A stretch of DNA of 64,000 nt. Origin: Tenodera sinensis (Eukaryota > Arthropoda > Insecta > Mantodea > Mantidae). Positions 39,370 through 48,756 of the stretch are shown one piece after another (within the stretch, counting starts at the first letter, position 1; the number at the start of each line of letters is the position of its first letter). The DNA lies in NCBI GenBank assembly GCA_030765045.1, contig CM060974.1, positions 47,348,839 through 47,412,838 of the forward strand, read 5' to 3'. Under the pieces are notes generated by a model. It was not told the origin of the DNA. It made no database searches and was given only the letters and a program-made list of their open reading frames with translations. Position numbers and translations under genes: made by a program.

Positions 39370-41448
39370 ATGTAGGATATGGGCAGGAAATCTTCGGCCT
39401 GTATCATAGATAATCCTTAATGCCCGGTTCTGCAACGTCTGGAGTCTGATGAAGGTGGACCTAGCCACCACTCCCCAGATCTCGCATCCGTACAGGACCA
39501 TGGGCGGGACGATCGCTCGATACAGCCGAAGCTTCAGGCGTAGGGGCATGGTTTGGGAGCTGAGGATGGGGTACAACTGCCGCAGGACAGCGTGGCCTTG
39601 CAGTACTTTGCCCCTGACGTGATGTCTGTACGTCAGCCGCCGGTCCAGCGTGACCCCGAGATACTTCGCCGTAGTGACCCAAGGGATCCGACGGCGCCGA
39701 AGCACGAGGTCCAGCGGGAGCCGGTTGGCTTTCGTATTAGCCAGGAGAATCGCAGAGCTTTTCTCCGGGTTAATGGACATACGCCAGTTCTCGCACCATC
39801 TATTGATGGCACAGGGGTGGGCTTGTACTTGTCGGTAACTGTAGCGCGGGTTCTTGTTAGTAGCGAAGATCATGAGATCGTCCGCATACTGACAGATGTG
39901 TGTGTTGGGGTGCGTCGGGAGATCGGCCATGTAAGCTGCAAAGAGTGCCGGTGACAGTACACTGCCCTCGGGGACTCCTGCGCCAATGGGCCTTTCTCTA
40001 GAAAATGATCCCTCCACCTTCACCCGGAAGCTACGTTCCTGTAGGAAACTAGCCACCAAGTAAATGTATGGAGGGGGGATTTCCTGCTGTATGAGCTTGT
40101 AGACAAGCCCCTCATGCCAGGTGGTAGAAAATGCCTTTTCCACGTCGAGCAACACTGCCACCGTTTCAGCCCTCTCCTGGTAAGCCAGGGAAGCTTTCTC
40201 GGCTACACGCAGCAGTTGTTCAGTCGTGGAATGACCAGAACGAAAACCAAACTGGTGTTCCGGTAGGAGACCTTTTTCCTCCAAAAGAGGTCCGAGGCGG
40301 GACAGGAACAGTTTCTCGAACACTTTCGAGATAACTGGTAGGAGGCTGATGGAGCGGTAACTAGATGGAAAAACCGGATTCTTTCCCTGCTTCAAAACGC
40401 ATACCACACGCGCCTGTTTCCAGACAGCTGGAAAATGGCACATGCTGAGGCATGCGTTGTAAATGCGGGTTAAGTGCATCACGGCTCTATGGGGTAGGTG
40501 CTGAAGCATTTCCGCTGTTACACGGTCCTGCCCAGGGGCTTTACTAGGTTTTAGGTGCCGGATGGTGTTAGTTACCTCGCGAGGGGTAACTACCGGGATG
40601 TGGAACTCCTCGTGGCCTGCGGGTCGGACTTCTAGGAAGTCTTCTACCGCTTGTTCCACGAGGTCAGTATGGTCATCGTTCTGAGGATCTACCCTAGGCT
40701 GGAACTGAGTCTCCAGATAGTCTGCTGGTGCCTCTGCTTTTTCCCTCGGTTCAAAGACGAGTCTTCCCCGAGGGCTGTGCACTGGATGCTGGTGTGCAGA
40801 TTTGTCTTTCCTCAAGGCTCGGACGATGCGCCACGGTTTTCTCTCTTGGAGGTTTACGCGACGCATTGTTACGTCCCAAGCTGCTTGCCTGTGTTTTCTT
40901 AGGAGTCGTCTCACCAGGGATTTGAACCTCTGGTGTATTACTCCTATCCTAGGATGTCGGAATCTCTGCCATAGCCGTCTGACAGCATTCTTAGCTTGAA
41001 TGAGGCGTTTTAGTGGGACAGGGATAGATGTCGGGTTTGGTACTTCGGTAGGAATGCGATGCGTGTGAGCACGCACCGCGTTTAGGACGGAGGTAGAAAA
41101 CCCCGTGGCTGCCTCCTCGAGAGCCTCTATCGAGTCTATTCGAGGATTTGCTTCCACAGAGTTTTGAAGGGCTAGGATGGCTGCATCCCAGTCGACTTCA
41201 TCCACCCAGTCCGGCACTCCCAGGGCAGTAAGATTAACGTCTGCATCCACCACAACCGGGTTGTGGTCGGAGTCCAGATCGTTAATCACAGAGAGGTCCA
41301 AGTGAAATGGTATGTTTTTGGTGACCATGAAATCGACGATGTCCGCGGCGCCACGTGCCGGGTAGTAGGTTGGACCTCTCGGCCCATGCGCGTGAAGGGC
41401 GGGGTTCCCGCTAATGAGACGGTACAATCCCCGGCCCTTAACGTTCTA
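39364..41448 (-). pseudogene. LINE-G ORF2 (Jockey-like), truncated at both ends
   Basis: About 690 codons open. It begins in the endonuclease (NVKGRGLYRLISGNPAL...ADIVDFMV...LDSDHNPVVV), then the RT with SSYRSISLLPVISKVFEKLF, FGFRSGHSTTEQLLRV, VLLDVEKAFSTTWHE, GAGVPEGSVLSPALFAAYMADL and YADDLMIFA, and ends RRFPAHILHE just where LINE-F continues RLLHEASSLPY. About 100 C-terminal residues are therefore missing, cut at the 10-bp repeat. It is clearly related to, but distinct from, LINE-F. The RT domain itself is intact. Confidence 0.85.
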
Positions 41449-41542
41449 GAATGGCCGAAAGCTCAATATTTTCAAACCTCACACGGCTGATCGCCCGTGA
41501 AACTTTAATAAATAACGTGCGCCGTGAAAGCTTTAAATCTTA
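41449..41542 (+). other. Inverted copy of the LINE-F 3' terminus
   Basis: The segment ctcacacggctgatcgcccg plus tgaaactttaataa (from 41480) is, on the plus strand, the same as the minus-strand 3' end of LINE-F at 29378-29412. It is followed by a diverged second copy (cgccgtgaaagctttaaatc). The whole composite therefore has matching inverted ends next to its 11-bp duplications. Confidence 0.7.
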
Positions 41543-41553
41543 CAGTTACTGAC

Positions 41554-41660
41554 TATTAAACTATTATTTTAATTTTGATAAAAGAACAAAATTTATTTAG
41601 CACAAATTAATACAGTTATCCACAACAAATATAAATTTTGGCAGTAAAATACCGTTTAAT
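41554..41660. other. hAT-like element, own sequence (left inner part)
   Basis: Matches the sibling MITE 44159-44428 (reverse complement), from tattaaactattattttaat to gcagtaaaat, with about 15% differences. Confidence 0.75.
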
Positions 41661-44150
41661 GGATGGTACAAATAAAAGCAAGCAATAGCTTTTTTTCACT
41701 AATTCGGAGCAAGAGGTTGGTTTCGTATAAATAAGAACCTTCTCCTCCACCTCCTTGCAAGCTAAAGCTGCCAAACCTTGGCCGCGGAGCTATTGCTCGT
41801 GAAATGGTATAAATAAAAACCTGCTTTCCTTGCTCCGACGGAGCTTTTGCTGGCTTTTTCTGAGGTAGCTATGTAGGTACCTCAGCTTGCTCAGTCAGTT
41901 AGTACCATGGCCAGGATTTCCTACTCCCACTGTTTTAAAACAACTGGCTTATTGCCAATTAGTTTCAAATCACTTTTGCTTACTTCTTGTTTTTAAGTTG
42001 CAATTTTTTTTTATAGTATTTGCATCTCGCTGATGCATGTTTCACACTCTTCCTCCAATTGTTGCTTTGCTGTAGCTACTGCTAAACTTTTGCGCTTACT
42101 TTCTGACAACTGTGCTTTTAATAGAATGTCTTGATTTTCCTTTAATAGATGAACAAAGCGCCTCATATATGCACTGCTTTCTTCAAACATGGTGACTGAA
42201 ATACATACGTGTTGTAAAATATAATAAACTCTACTCTTGGAGATATTTGCTGCTATATCAGCTCCGATGATACAAGGACATTTTCTGAGGTGTTATGATC
42301 AAGCCTGGTTAGAATGCGAGTGATGTCATAATGATCCACTTTCATTACCGGAAACCTGATAATGGAATCAAAACATATACTAACGTGCTTATACAAATAT
42401 GCAGCACGTATGAAGAGCATAATGCTCGTACAAATCAAGGTTGAATAATATCTATAAAATAAGCCTGTATGAAACTCTTTCACAAAGTAGGCTTTAATTC
42501 AGATAGCACTTTTAAAATCTTAGAATTGCCTATTTTGATGTTCCATAAATTGTAATTGCCCAGTTCTAGAGCAGATCAACAGAACACTAGTAAAAGTTAT
42601 ACTTCAGTATACTACTTGTAATAGAATCAGGGTTTAAATTTATAAAAGGATAATCACCATGTGTTGGAAGTTCGGATAAATCCCAATTACTGTTTCATTT
42701 ATCCCTGCCCTCAACCCCCCCCCCCCCCCCCAAAGAAAAAGAAACTGACGTAAACTGTGTGCTTTAATTAGATACAAATTTTTTGTGTAGTAAGACTTTA
42801 TCTCCTACAGTTTATCAGTTATACAACTGTGATTCAGAATGAAAAAGACTTCTCAGGCTATTCCCCCGAAATTAAAGGTATACCTAATTTCAATTTTCAT
42901 GTAAATATCTTAGCATATGTCATTTTAATCAAAATACGAGTACAGTGGCCATTTTGAGAAAATTAAAAATTAGAAGTGTTTATCAATGTAAATGTTAGTT
43001 TTGGATGGAGGGTTTCCATAAACTCGCACTCTTGGAGGTTACTGAACTTCAATACGAAATTTGGTTTTTAAAACTGACTGCTTGGGTTTTGATGTTCACA
43101 GTTACACACATACAGGCATGCACACCTAGGGCTCTCTCTCTCTCTCTCGCTCTATTCAGAAAGGCTCAGAGGTGTATTTCTGCTTTAATCTCGATATCAA
43201 ATTATTGGGCGGAATGCAATAATTCCTCTACTATACGTTTAGTGGTTGAGGAACTAAAACATTGCACAATATGTAGGGACTTGGATGCAGATATAAACAA
43301 TTATAATCACATTTAAAGAGAAAATGTAGACTTGCTTCCAGAGGGAAATGAAACACAAAGGGGACCTTTTAACAATCTGCATACATCCTAAGGTGTTGTC
43401 ATCTTGCCTACGTACGATAATGCTAACATAATGTGAATGAGGTAAGAGTGATCCACTCTCATTACCGACAATAATGTAATTAAAGCTATACATAGAGTAG
43501 AATATTGTGCAAATCAAAACCGGGTTATAACTGAAGACTTTCATATAAAACCGACCCTAAATTTAAATTTCCACGAAATGAAACTTCTTCATCCGGTATA
43601 GCTTTAATTTATAATAAAGTCATATAATCTTGGAATTAGTCCCCACAGACTCACTCTTGGAATTAGTTATTGATAGTTGATATGTATGGATTAAAGGATA
43701 TCAGTATAACGGTGCAAACACACGAGTACAAATTATCTACTTCCATATATCAGTTGACACATACTATAAAATTAAGAAAATCACTGATGGAATTTAGAAA
43801 GTATATGAACGTTATTGGTGGAATGCCAGGCGAATCTTAATTTCTATTTATTTTGCCCAATCTTTACTTACATTTTCGTTCTTTAAAATCAGTATCTCAA
43901 TCAGGTTTAACATGAATAAGAATATGGATATTTAAATGCAGCAAATATTTAAATCCCCGTCAGACATGAAAAAGGTGTGTTTGTTTACGTCGCGTAGTGA
44001 AAGTCGCGGAGCTAAAGCTTTGTGTTGAAAGCAAGAGCTGGCGGAAGAGGGGAAGTTTTTATTTATACCAAATCACGACCTTTTGCTTATTCTCAATTTG
44101 CTTACCAGCTTCAGCTCGCAAGCACTAGCTAGTTTTTATTTATACCGCCC
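41661..44150. mobile_element. 2.5-kb TIR element without transposase
   Basis: Inverted ends GGATGGTACAAATAAAAG (left) and GGGCGGTATAAATAAAAA (right, reverse complement). The sibling MITE has the empty site tttaatattatatg, so the insertion duplicated aat (3 bp). Subterminal regions (41690-41890 and 43990-44145) repeat gagctaaagct / gcaagc-type motifs and gtataaataaaaacc blocks. No transposase ORF is found. The 3-bp duplication and G-rich ends suggest PIF/Harbinger affinity, which is a guess. A C run at ~42715-42731 lies inside. Confidence 0.6.
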
Positions 44151-44158
44151 AATATTAT

Positions 44159-44428
44159 CATGAGTGTCGGCAGACTTTTTTCCAGGGGGGGGGGGGGGGG
44201 GGCCACATGTTGGAAATTTGCAATCATATAATATTAAATCATCATTTTACTGTCAGAATTTATAATATTTGTTGCAGATAACCGTATTAATTTGTGCTAA
44301 ATAAAAATTGTTCTTTACATCAAAATTAAAATAATAGTTTAATAGTCAGTAACTGGCTGCACATTAAGTTCACCAACTTCCAAGGGGTGGCCGCGGCCCC
44401 CCCTTGCCCCCGTTTCGCGACGCCCATG
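44159..44428 (-). mobile_element. 270-bp MITE, sibling of the enclosing hAT-like element
   Basis: Starts catgagtgtcgg and ends cgcgacgcccatg: the same two ends as the outer element, in reverse orientation. The 8-bp duplication aatattat lies at 44151-44158 and 44429-44436. It contains G- and C-rich runs near both ends and no ORF. It inserted 66-74 bp from the right end of its larger relative. Confidence 0.88.
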
Positions 44429-44510
44429 AATATTATATGATTGCAAATTTCCAACATGTGGCTCCCCCCCCCCCCCTGGAAAAAAGTCTGCCGACACTCA
44501 TGAATGTGAG

Positions 44511-44745
44511 TGAAACAGCACTAAACGAGAAAAGAATAGCAAAATGTCGACCTGCACAAATTCAGCCCAATTTGTGCGGAAACGTATTTAAAGACACGGA
44601 GTGACCGATTCATACCAAAATTGTGTAAATCGAATGAAGTCAAATAAGTGAGGGAAGTAACTCTAAAGAAGCGAAGAATGGCAAAAAATCTACCTGCACA
44701 AATCGTGCTGGAACGCCTTTACAGCCACAGCGCAATCGTTTCATA
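44511..44745 (+). repeat. Satellite array, right part
   Basis: About 1.7 more monomers of the 27.8-29.3-kb satellite (cccaatttgtgcggaaacg, tttaaagacacgg, ccaaaattgtgtaaatcg), resuming after the hAT duplication. Confidence 0.8.
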
Positions 44746-44952
<207 letters not shown>

Positions 44953-45014
44953 CAAATCAAGAAGTACATCAATAAATAAGTTCATCTATAAATAAATAGA
45001 CTAATCAAATGTAT

Positions 45015-45119
45015 AAAGGACGGACGGATGGGTGTGTTGTGTGGGTGCGTGGATATGTGCGTGGATGGGTATATGGATGAACGGACGGCCGGAAGGAGGG
45101 ATGGATGAACGGACGGATG
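45015..45119. repeat. GGAY-rich simple repeat
   Basis: Imperfect GGAC/GGAT/GAAC tetranucleotides; probably the tail of the minus-strand SINE that follows. Confidence 0.6.
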
Positions 45120-45356
45120 CAATTGAATTATTTGTTGTTTACACGACGCTTTCATTTTACAGGATCACATTAGCGTCGCCGGTGTGCCGGAAATTCGTCC
45201 CGCAGGAGTTCTTTTACATGCCAGTAAATCTACTGATATGGAGCTGTCGCTTTTAAGCACACTTAAAAACCATCGGTCTGGGCCGGATTTGAACCCGCGT
45301 CCTTGGGATCAGTAGACCAGTGCCTAACCAACTGAGCCACCCACCCAGACCGACGG
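45120..45356 (-). mobile_element. tRNA-derived SINE (minus)
   Basis: On the minus strand the head is tRNA-like with an A box tggctcagttgg (plus 45328-45339) and a B box gggttcaaatcc (plus 45285-45296), followed by a body with aaaagaactcctgcgggac and ccggcacaccggcgacg. A fragment of the same body is at 60860-60945. Non-autonomous; transcribed by Pol III and moved by a LINE. Confidence 0.75.
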
Positions 45357-47052
45357 GATGGATGGATATTTGTCTTTAGATTTTATAAGTTTTCACCATA
45401 ATTAAGTGGAAGTGTACTTAATTTACATTGTTAGCGTGTGATACGTAACAAGTTCTTTAAAATGCTCTTGTTTTGGTTAAAATAACACATTATTTATTAT
45501 TGAATACATTATTGCACAACATAACAACATAAACAATGGAACTAGACACAAAACAACTCTTTTGCTGTAAAAGTTACTACCAACATAACATGAGAAAACA
45601 AAGAAACATCACAAAGTGAGTCACGCCAAAGAGATCATTAAAGAAGAGCAATTGCTTTTCGCAGTCCGTGTATAAATGAGTCGCCACACTCACAAGGACA
45701 TTCCTTCAAATTAACTGGAGTATCAGGTGCTAGAACATGTCACATTGTATTAAGAAGCCCACAGAAGAGAGGACTAAAAAGAAAACTGCCTCAGGATTTC
45801 CTGCTGATTCTGAAGATATTGATCTCTTAGAATAACGTCATTCATTCCAAACCCTTTCTAATCCTTTACCATGATCATTGTATTTAACTTGTTCAATATG
45901 TTATTATCGTTGTACAGTCAAATCGTATTCTAAATACCCCATACTTACAATATTGCTCAATTGTTAACATTATGTTCTTGTTAACTATTGCGCGTGTTAG
46001 AGGCCTTGCACGTGTTATTGTTAACCTAATTTAACACTGGCTTGTATAACAAGCTTGCTGATCGGCCAAATAAATATATGAAAAAGCAGTATATCTCATT
46101 AACATTCTTCCCCTCCACCCCCACCCCCTGCCCACAGGCTTAATATGTGTGCGTGATCCGGGAAGAGAGTGGCTGACTTCATCACCTCAGGACATATTTC
46201 CGGTGAAATCTCGACGTTGAATTTTGTGGTCGAATACAATACTTGCCCTACTTTCTATACATAATAAAGAAAACAAAAAAAGGAAAAGAAAGAAAAAGAT
46301 GCCTCTCCGTTATGCTTTACCGCTTAGAATGCTCAGTTCCTCGGGTAGGCTGATAATTTTGCAACGGCGGTGTTTGTTACTCATATGTTGGCCGCAGTGC
46401 ACACCTATAGAGCAGCTTGAGGCGTATCCTTACCATAGCTCTTTGTTGGGTCTTTCCTCAGTGTCACGGAACAGAGAGTGGTGTTTGTAGGACGAGGCAC
46501 ATGAATTTGGGATCTCGATGTGGTAAACAGAAGAAAAAAGTATCGGGTTATTTAATAGGTCCGCTTTATAATAGTAGAAATAGAAAATTGGGATCCTGTG
46601 CAGCGTAAGTTAACTTACCCACTATACTATAATGACTTCATAGGAACTGCAGTCATAAAATAGTACTGAAGAGAAATACTGTACTTCGAACAGTTTAGAG
46701 AAGGACGATGGTGAGAATATGTCATCGTAGCTTCTGTCAAGATTAGAGCGACATTTGGAGTAAGTACTGAAAATTTATCACATCACTCAAATGTTAATAA
46801 AAATAGGTTCTTTCTTGAAGCAGTATATGTACCTTTAATTAAATACACTAGAATGCACTCGAACACGAATACCACAACGCACTCTTTGTGCTTATGTGGT
46901 AGGTGTGGTACATATCCTGGATTGGGCCTAAATTCATTTGGGTTTTTGAGAAATTCAGTGCCACTGTTCAACATGTTATACTTGGAGGGGTTCATCCCCA
47001 TAACACATATACAGAGACCCAAAAACATTGGAACCGCTGTGCAGTGTTTTTC
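45357..47052. other. Non-coding, nothing recognised
   Basis: AT-rich with small chance ORFs; no family was recognised. (GGAT)n remnants at 45354-45366. Confidence 0.35.
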
Positions 47053-47324
47053 CAATGTGCAGATAGGCGGCGCCGTGGCCGAGCGGTTAGCGCGCTCGCC
47101 TACCACCTAGGCGGCCCGGGTTCGATCCCAGGGACCCGCATGTGGTATTCGTGGTGGACGAAGCGGCGTCAGGGCGGGTTTTCTCCGGGTACTCCGGTTT
47201 CCCCCGCCATCTCATTCCACCGGTGCTCCATCTTCATTCCATGTATCATCAGTGTCACCGCCTGCGGTGCCGTAGTAGTAAAAGCGGGCGTTAAACACTA
47301 CAACAACAACAACAATGTGCAGAT
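47053..47324 (+). mobile_element. tRNA-derived SINE with 12-bp target duplication
   Basis: The duplication caatgtgcagat lies at 47053-47064 and 47313-47324. The head has an A box tggccgagcgg (47076-47086) and a B box ggttcgatccc (47119-47129). The body contains ctccgggtactccggtttcc, and the tail is (caa)n. The GC-rich head contrasts with its AT-rich surroundings, and the duplication is perfect, so it is fairly young. Confidence 0.85.
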
Positions 47325-47479
47325 GGAAACACAAGAACAGCAGCTGATGTACACAAGGTCATGTGGATTACTTATTTTTCTCTGCTCTGAAAGTGCAGTA
47401 TAGAGCTGATAGTGATATCGTGTGGTTGATATATTACCAGTGTGTTTTATTTACCATGTACTTAGTCACAAAGTGTATT

Positions 47480-47965
47480 ATGGCTCAGCATTTGTTTTCT
47501 ACTGTACAGCGCATATTTATTTATGATCCGTATGTGTTGACTCAGCTCGCCAAATGTAAGTGCAATTTGCAGAAAGATTTCCAGGTGTAAAAGTTCCAGG
47601 CCGTACAACAATCCATGAACTTAACAATAAATTTCAGGCCACAGGAAGTGTTCAAGCTCTGAAATCTAGAAGATGGTATACAATTCTTATCAAAGAAACA
47701 TTTGAGGACCACTTATTGTTTGGAGAATTCCCTCCAAAAATCATTTAGGCACCTTTCACAACAGGCAGGCACTTTTTATGGTTCTGTGCAAGGAGCCACT
47801 GAATTTCTGAAGTTAAAACTATATAAAATAACTGTGACACATGCTCTTCAACCAGGTGATCTTGCAATTTGGCACACATTTTGTGAGTGGACACTCAATA
47901 GTGTATATCAATGGCAAAATTGACCCACATTTAATATTTTTCACAGCTTGGTTCCACCCTCATAG
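47480..47965 (+). pseudogene. Mariner-like transposase, N-terminal half
   Basis: From ATG 47480: QRIFIYDPYVLTQLAKCKC, frameshift, FPGVKVPGRTTIHELNNKFQATGSVQ (helix-turn-helix), frameshift, SLQKSFRHLSQQAGTFYGSVQ...LKLYKITVTHALQPGD, frameshift, DPHLIFFTAWFHPH. The last block is the usual FFTDEAWFH with DE deleted, so the first catalytic Asp is gone. The C-terminal half is displaced to 51945 by LINE-B. Confidence 0.78.
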
Positions 47966-48756
47966 GTGTAGGTAGGTATATAATGCATTGCATATGGTGA
48001 TAAAGTCATTAGCAGTCTGGTGTTCCACTATTTTGAAATTATGTCGTCTTCAGAGGAAACAGTATGGCAGGACCTAAGATATATGATTTCATTGGAATCA
48101 CAGAGTGCAAAGTGGAGATTTTAAGGTGTTTATTCTATGGAGATGATATGCCAGGCAGTTATGGCCAGTAGTCATTCTGAAGAGGGCTACCACTGATCTT
48201 CTTGGAGCACAAGTGATTCGTGCTGATTCATTGTTCAGGGACTTCCATTTCTTATTGATTGCAGCAACTTCTTTTCTGAATGTGTCTGGGTTTCTAATCT
48301 TGTTTTTTTAATTTAATGTTTAATTGAGAGATATGAGATGTTCTTCACTTTGACTTGTAGAATTTGGGAACTTTTCTTTGCTAGTTGGTCAGCTGTCTCA
48401 TTCCCCATTATCCCGCAATGTGATAGGATCCACTGTAGAGCTAATTCTTTGCCGGAGTTCTGTAACTGAGAGGTAAGTCTGCAACAGCCTTTCGTGTCCA
48501 CTGTATTTGAATAAAGAATTTCTTGGATAGCTGCTTTGGAATCAGTGAATATTACTGCTGTGTCAAAGTTGCTAGTTCTGAATGTTAGGTTTTCAAGAGT
48601 GAATCTTATTGCTTCTATTTCACCATCAAAATTTGTAGTAAATGCTCCGACATGGTTGTAGAATGACAATAATGTGCATGTTATGCCAGCTCCTGCACCA
48701 CTTTCAAAACTTGCCATAGATCCATTGGTATATATTGCACCCAGATATATATATAC
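47966..48756 (-). pseudogene. LINE-B, 3' part: RNase H and C-terminus
   Basis: Minus strand: IYTNGSM (usually TDGS), GEIEAIRFTLENL, IFTDSKAAI, LQWILSHCGIMGNETADQLAKKS, then RRSVVALFRMTTGHNCLAYHLHRI and a weak SPLC tail at 48060. The first RNase H Asp is Asn. Its upstream part is at 51068-51944, beyond an inserted LINE-A fragment. Confidence 0.8.

Larger units (their letters stand above)
29367..41553 (-). mobile_element. LINE composite inserted in the hAT element (11-bp TSD)
   Basis: The duplication cagttactgac lies at 29367-29377 and 41543-41553. The 270-bp sibling MITE at 44159-44428 carries the empty site (reverse complement cagttactgactattaaac), proving that 29378-41542 is an insert. It contains, left to right, LINE-F (complete, minus), a head-to-head PLE-C pair, a 190-bp segment between 10-bp repeats and truncated LINE-G (minus). 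How LINE-F and LINE-G came to share one pair of duplications is unresolved. Confidence 0.75.
29283..44510. mobile_element. hAT-like element with nested insertions
   Basis: The 8-bp duplication aatgtgag occurs at 29283-29290 and 44503-44510, and the satellite reads continuously across it (gtcaaaaatgtgag/tgaaacagc). The element 29291-44502 starts catgggcgtcgc and, reverse complemented, ends catgagtgtcgg: short imperfect inverted ends and an 8-bp duplication, as in hAT. Its own DNA is small (about 87 bp left, 41554-41660 and 44151-44502 without the MITE); everything else is later insertions. No hAT transposase is present, so it was non-autonomous. Confidence 0.85.

Noticed and set aside
45280..45345. 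Functional tRNA gene on the minus strand
   Set aside because: Head of a SINE; the body motif recurs at 60860-60945.
47068..47140. Functional tRNA gene
   Set aside because: The tRNA-like head continues into a SINE body and tail and has a 12-bp target duplication around the whole unit.
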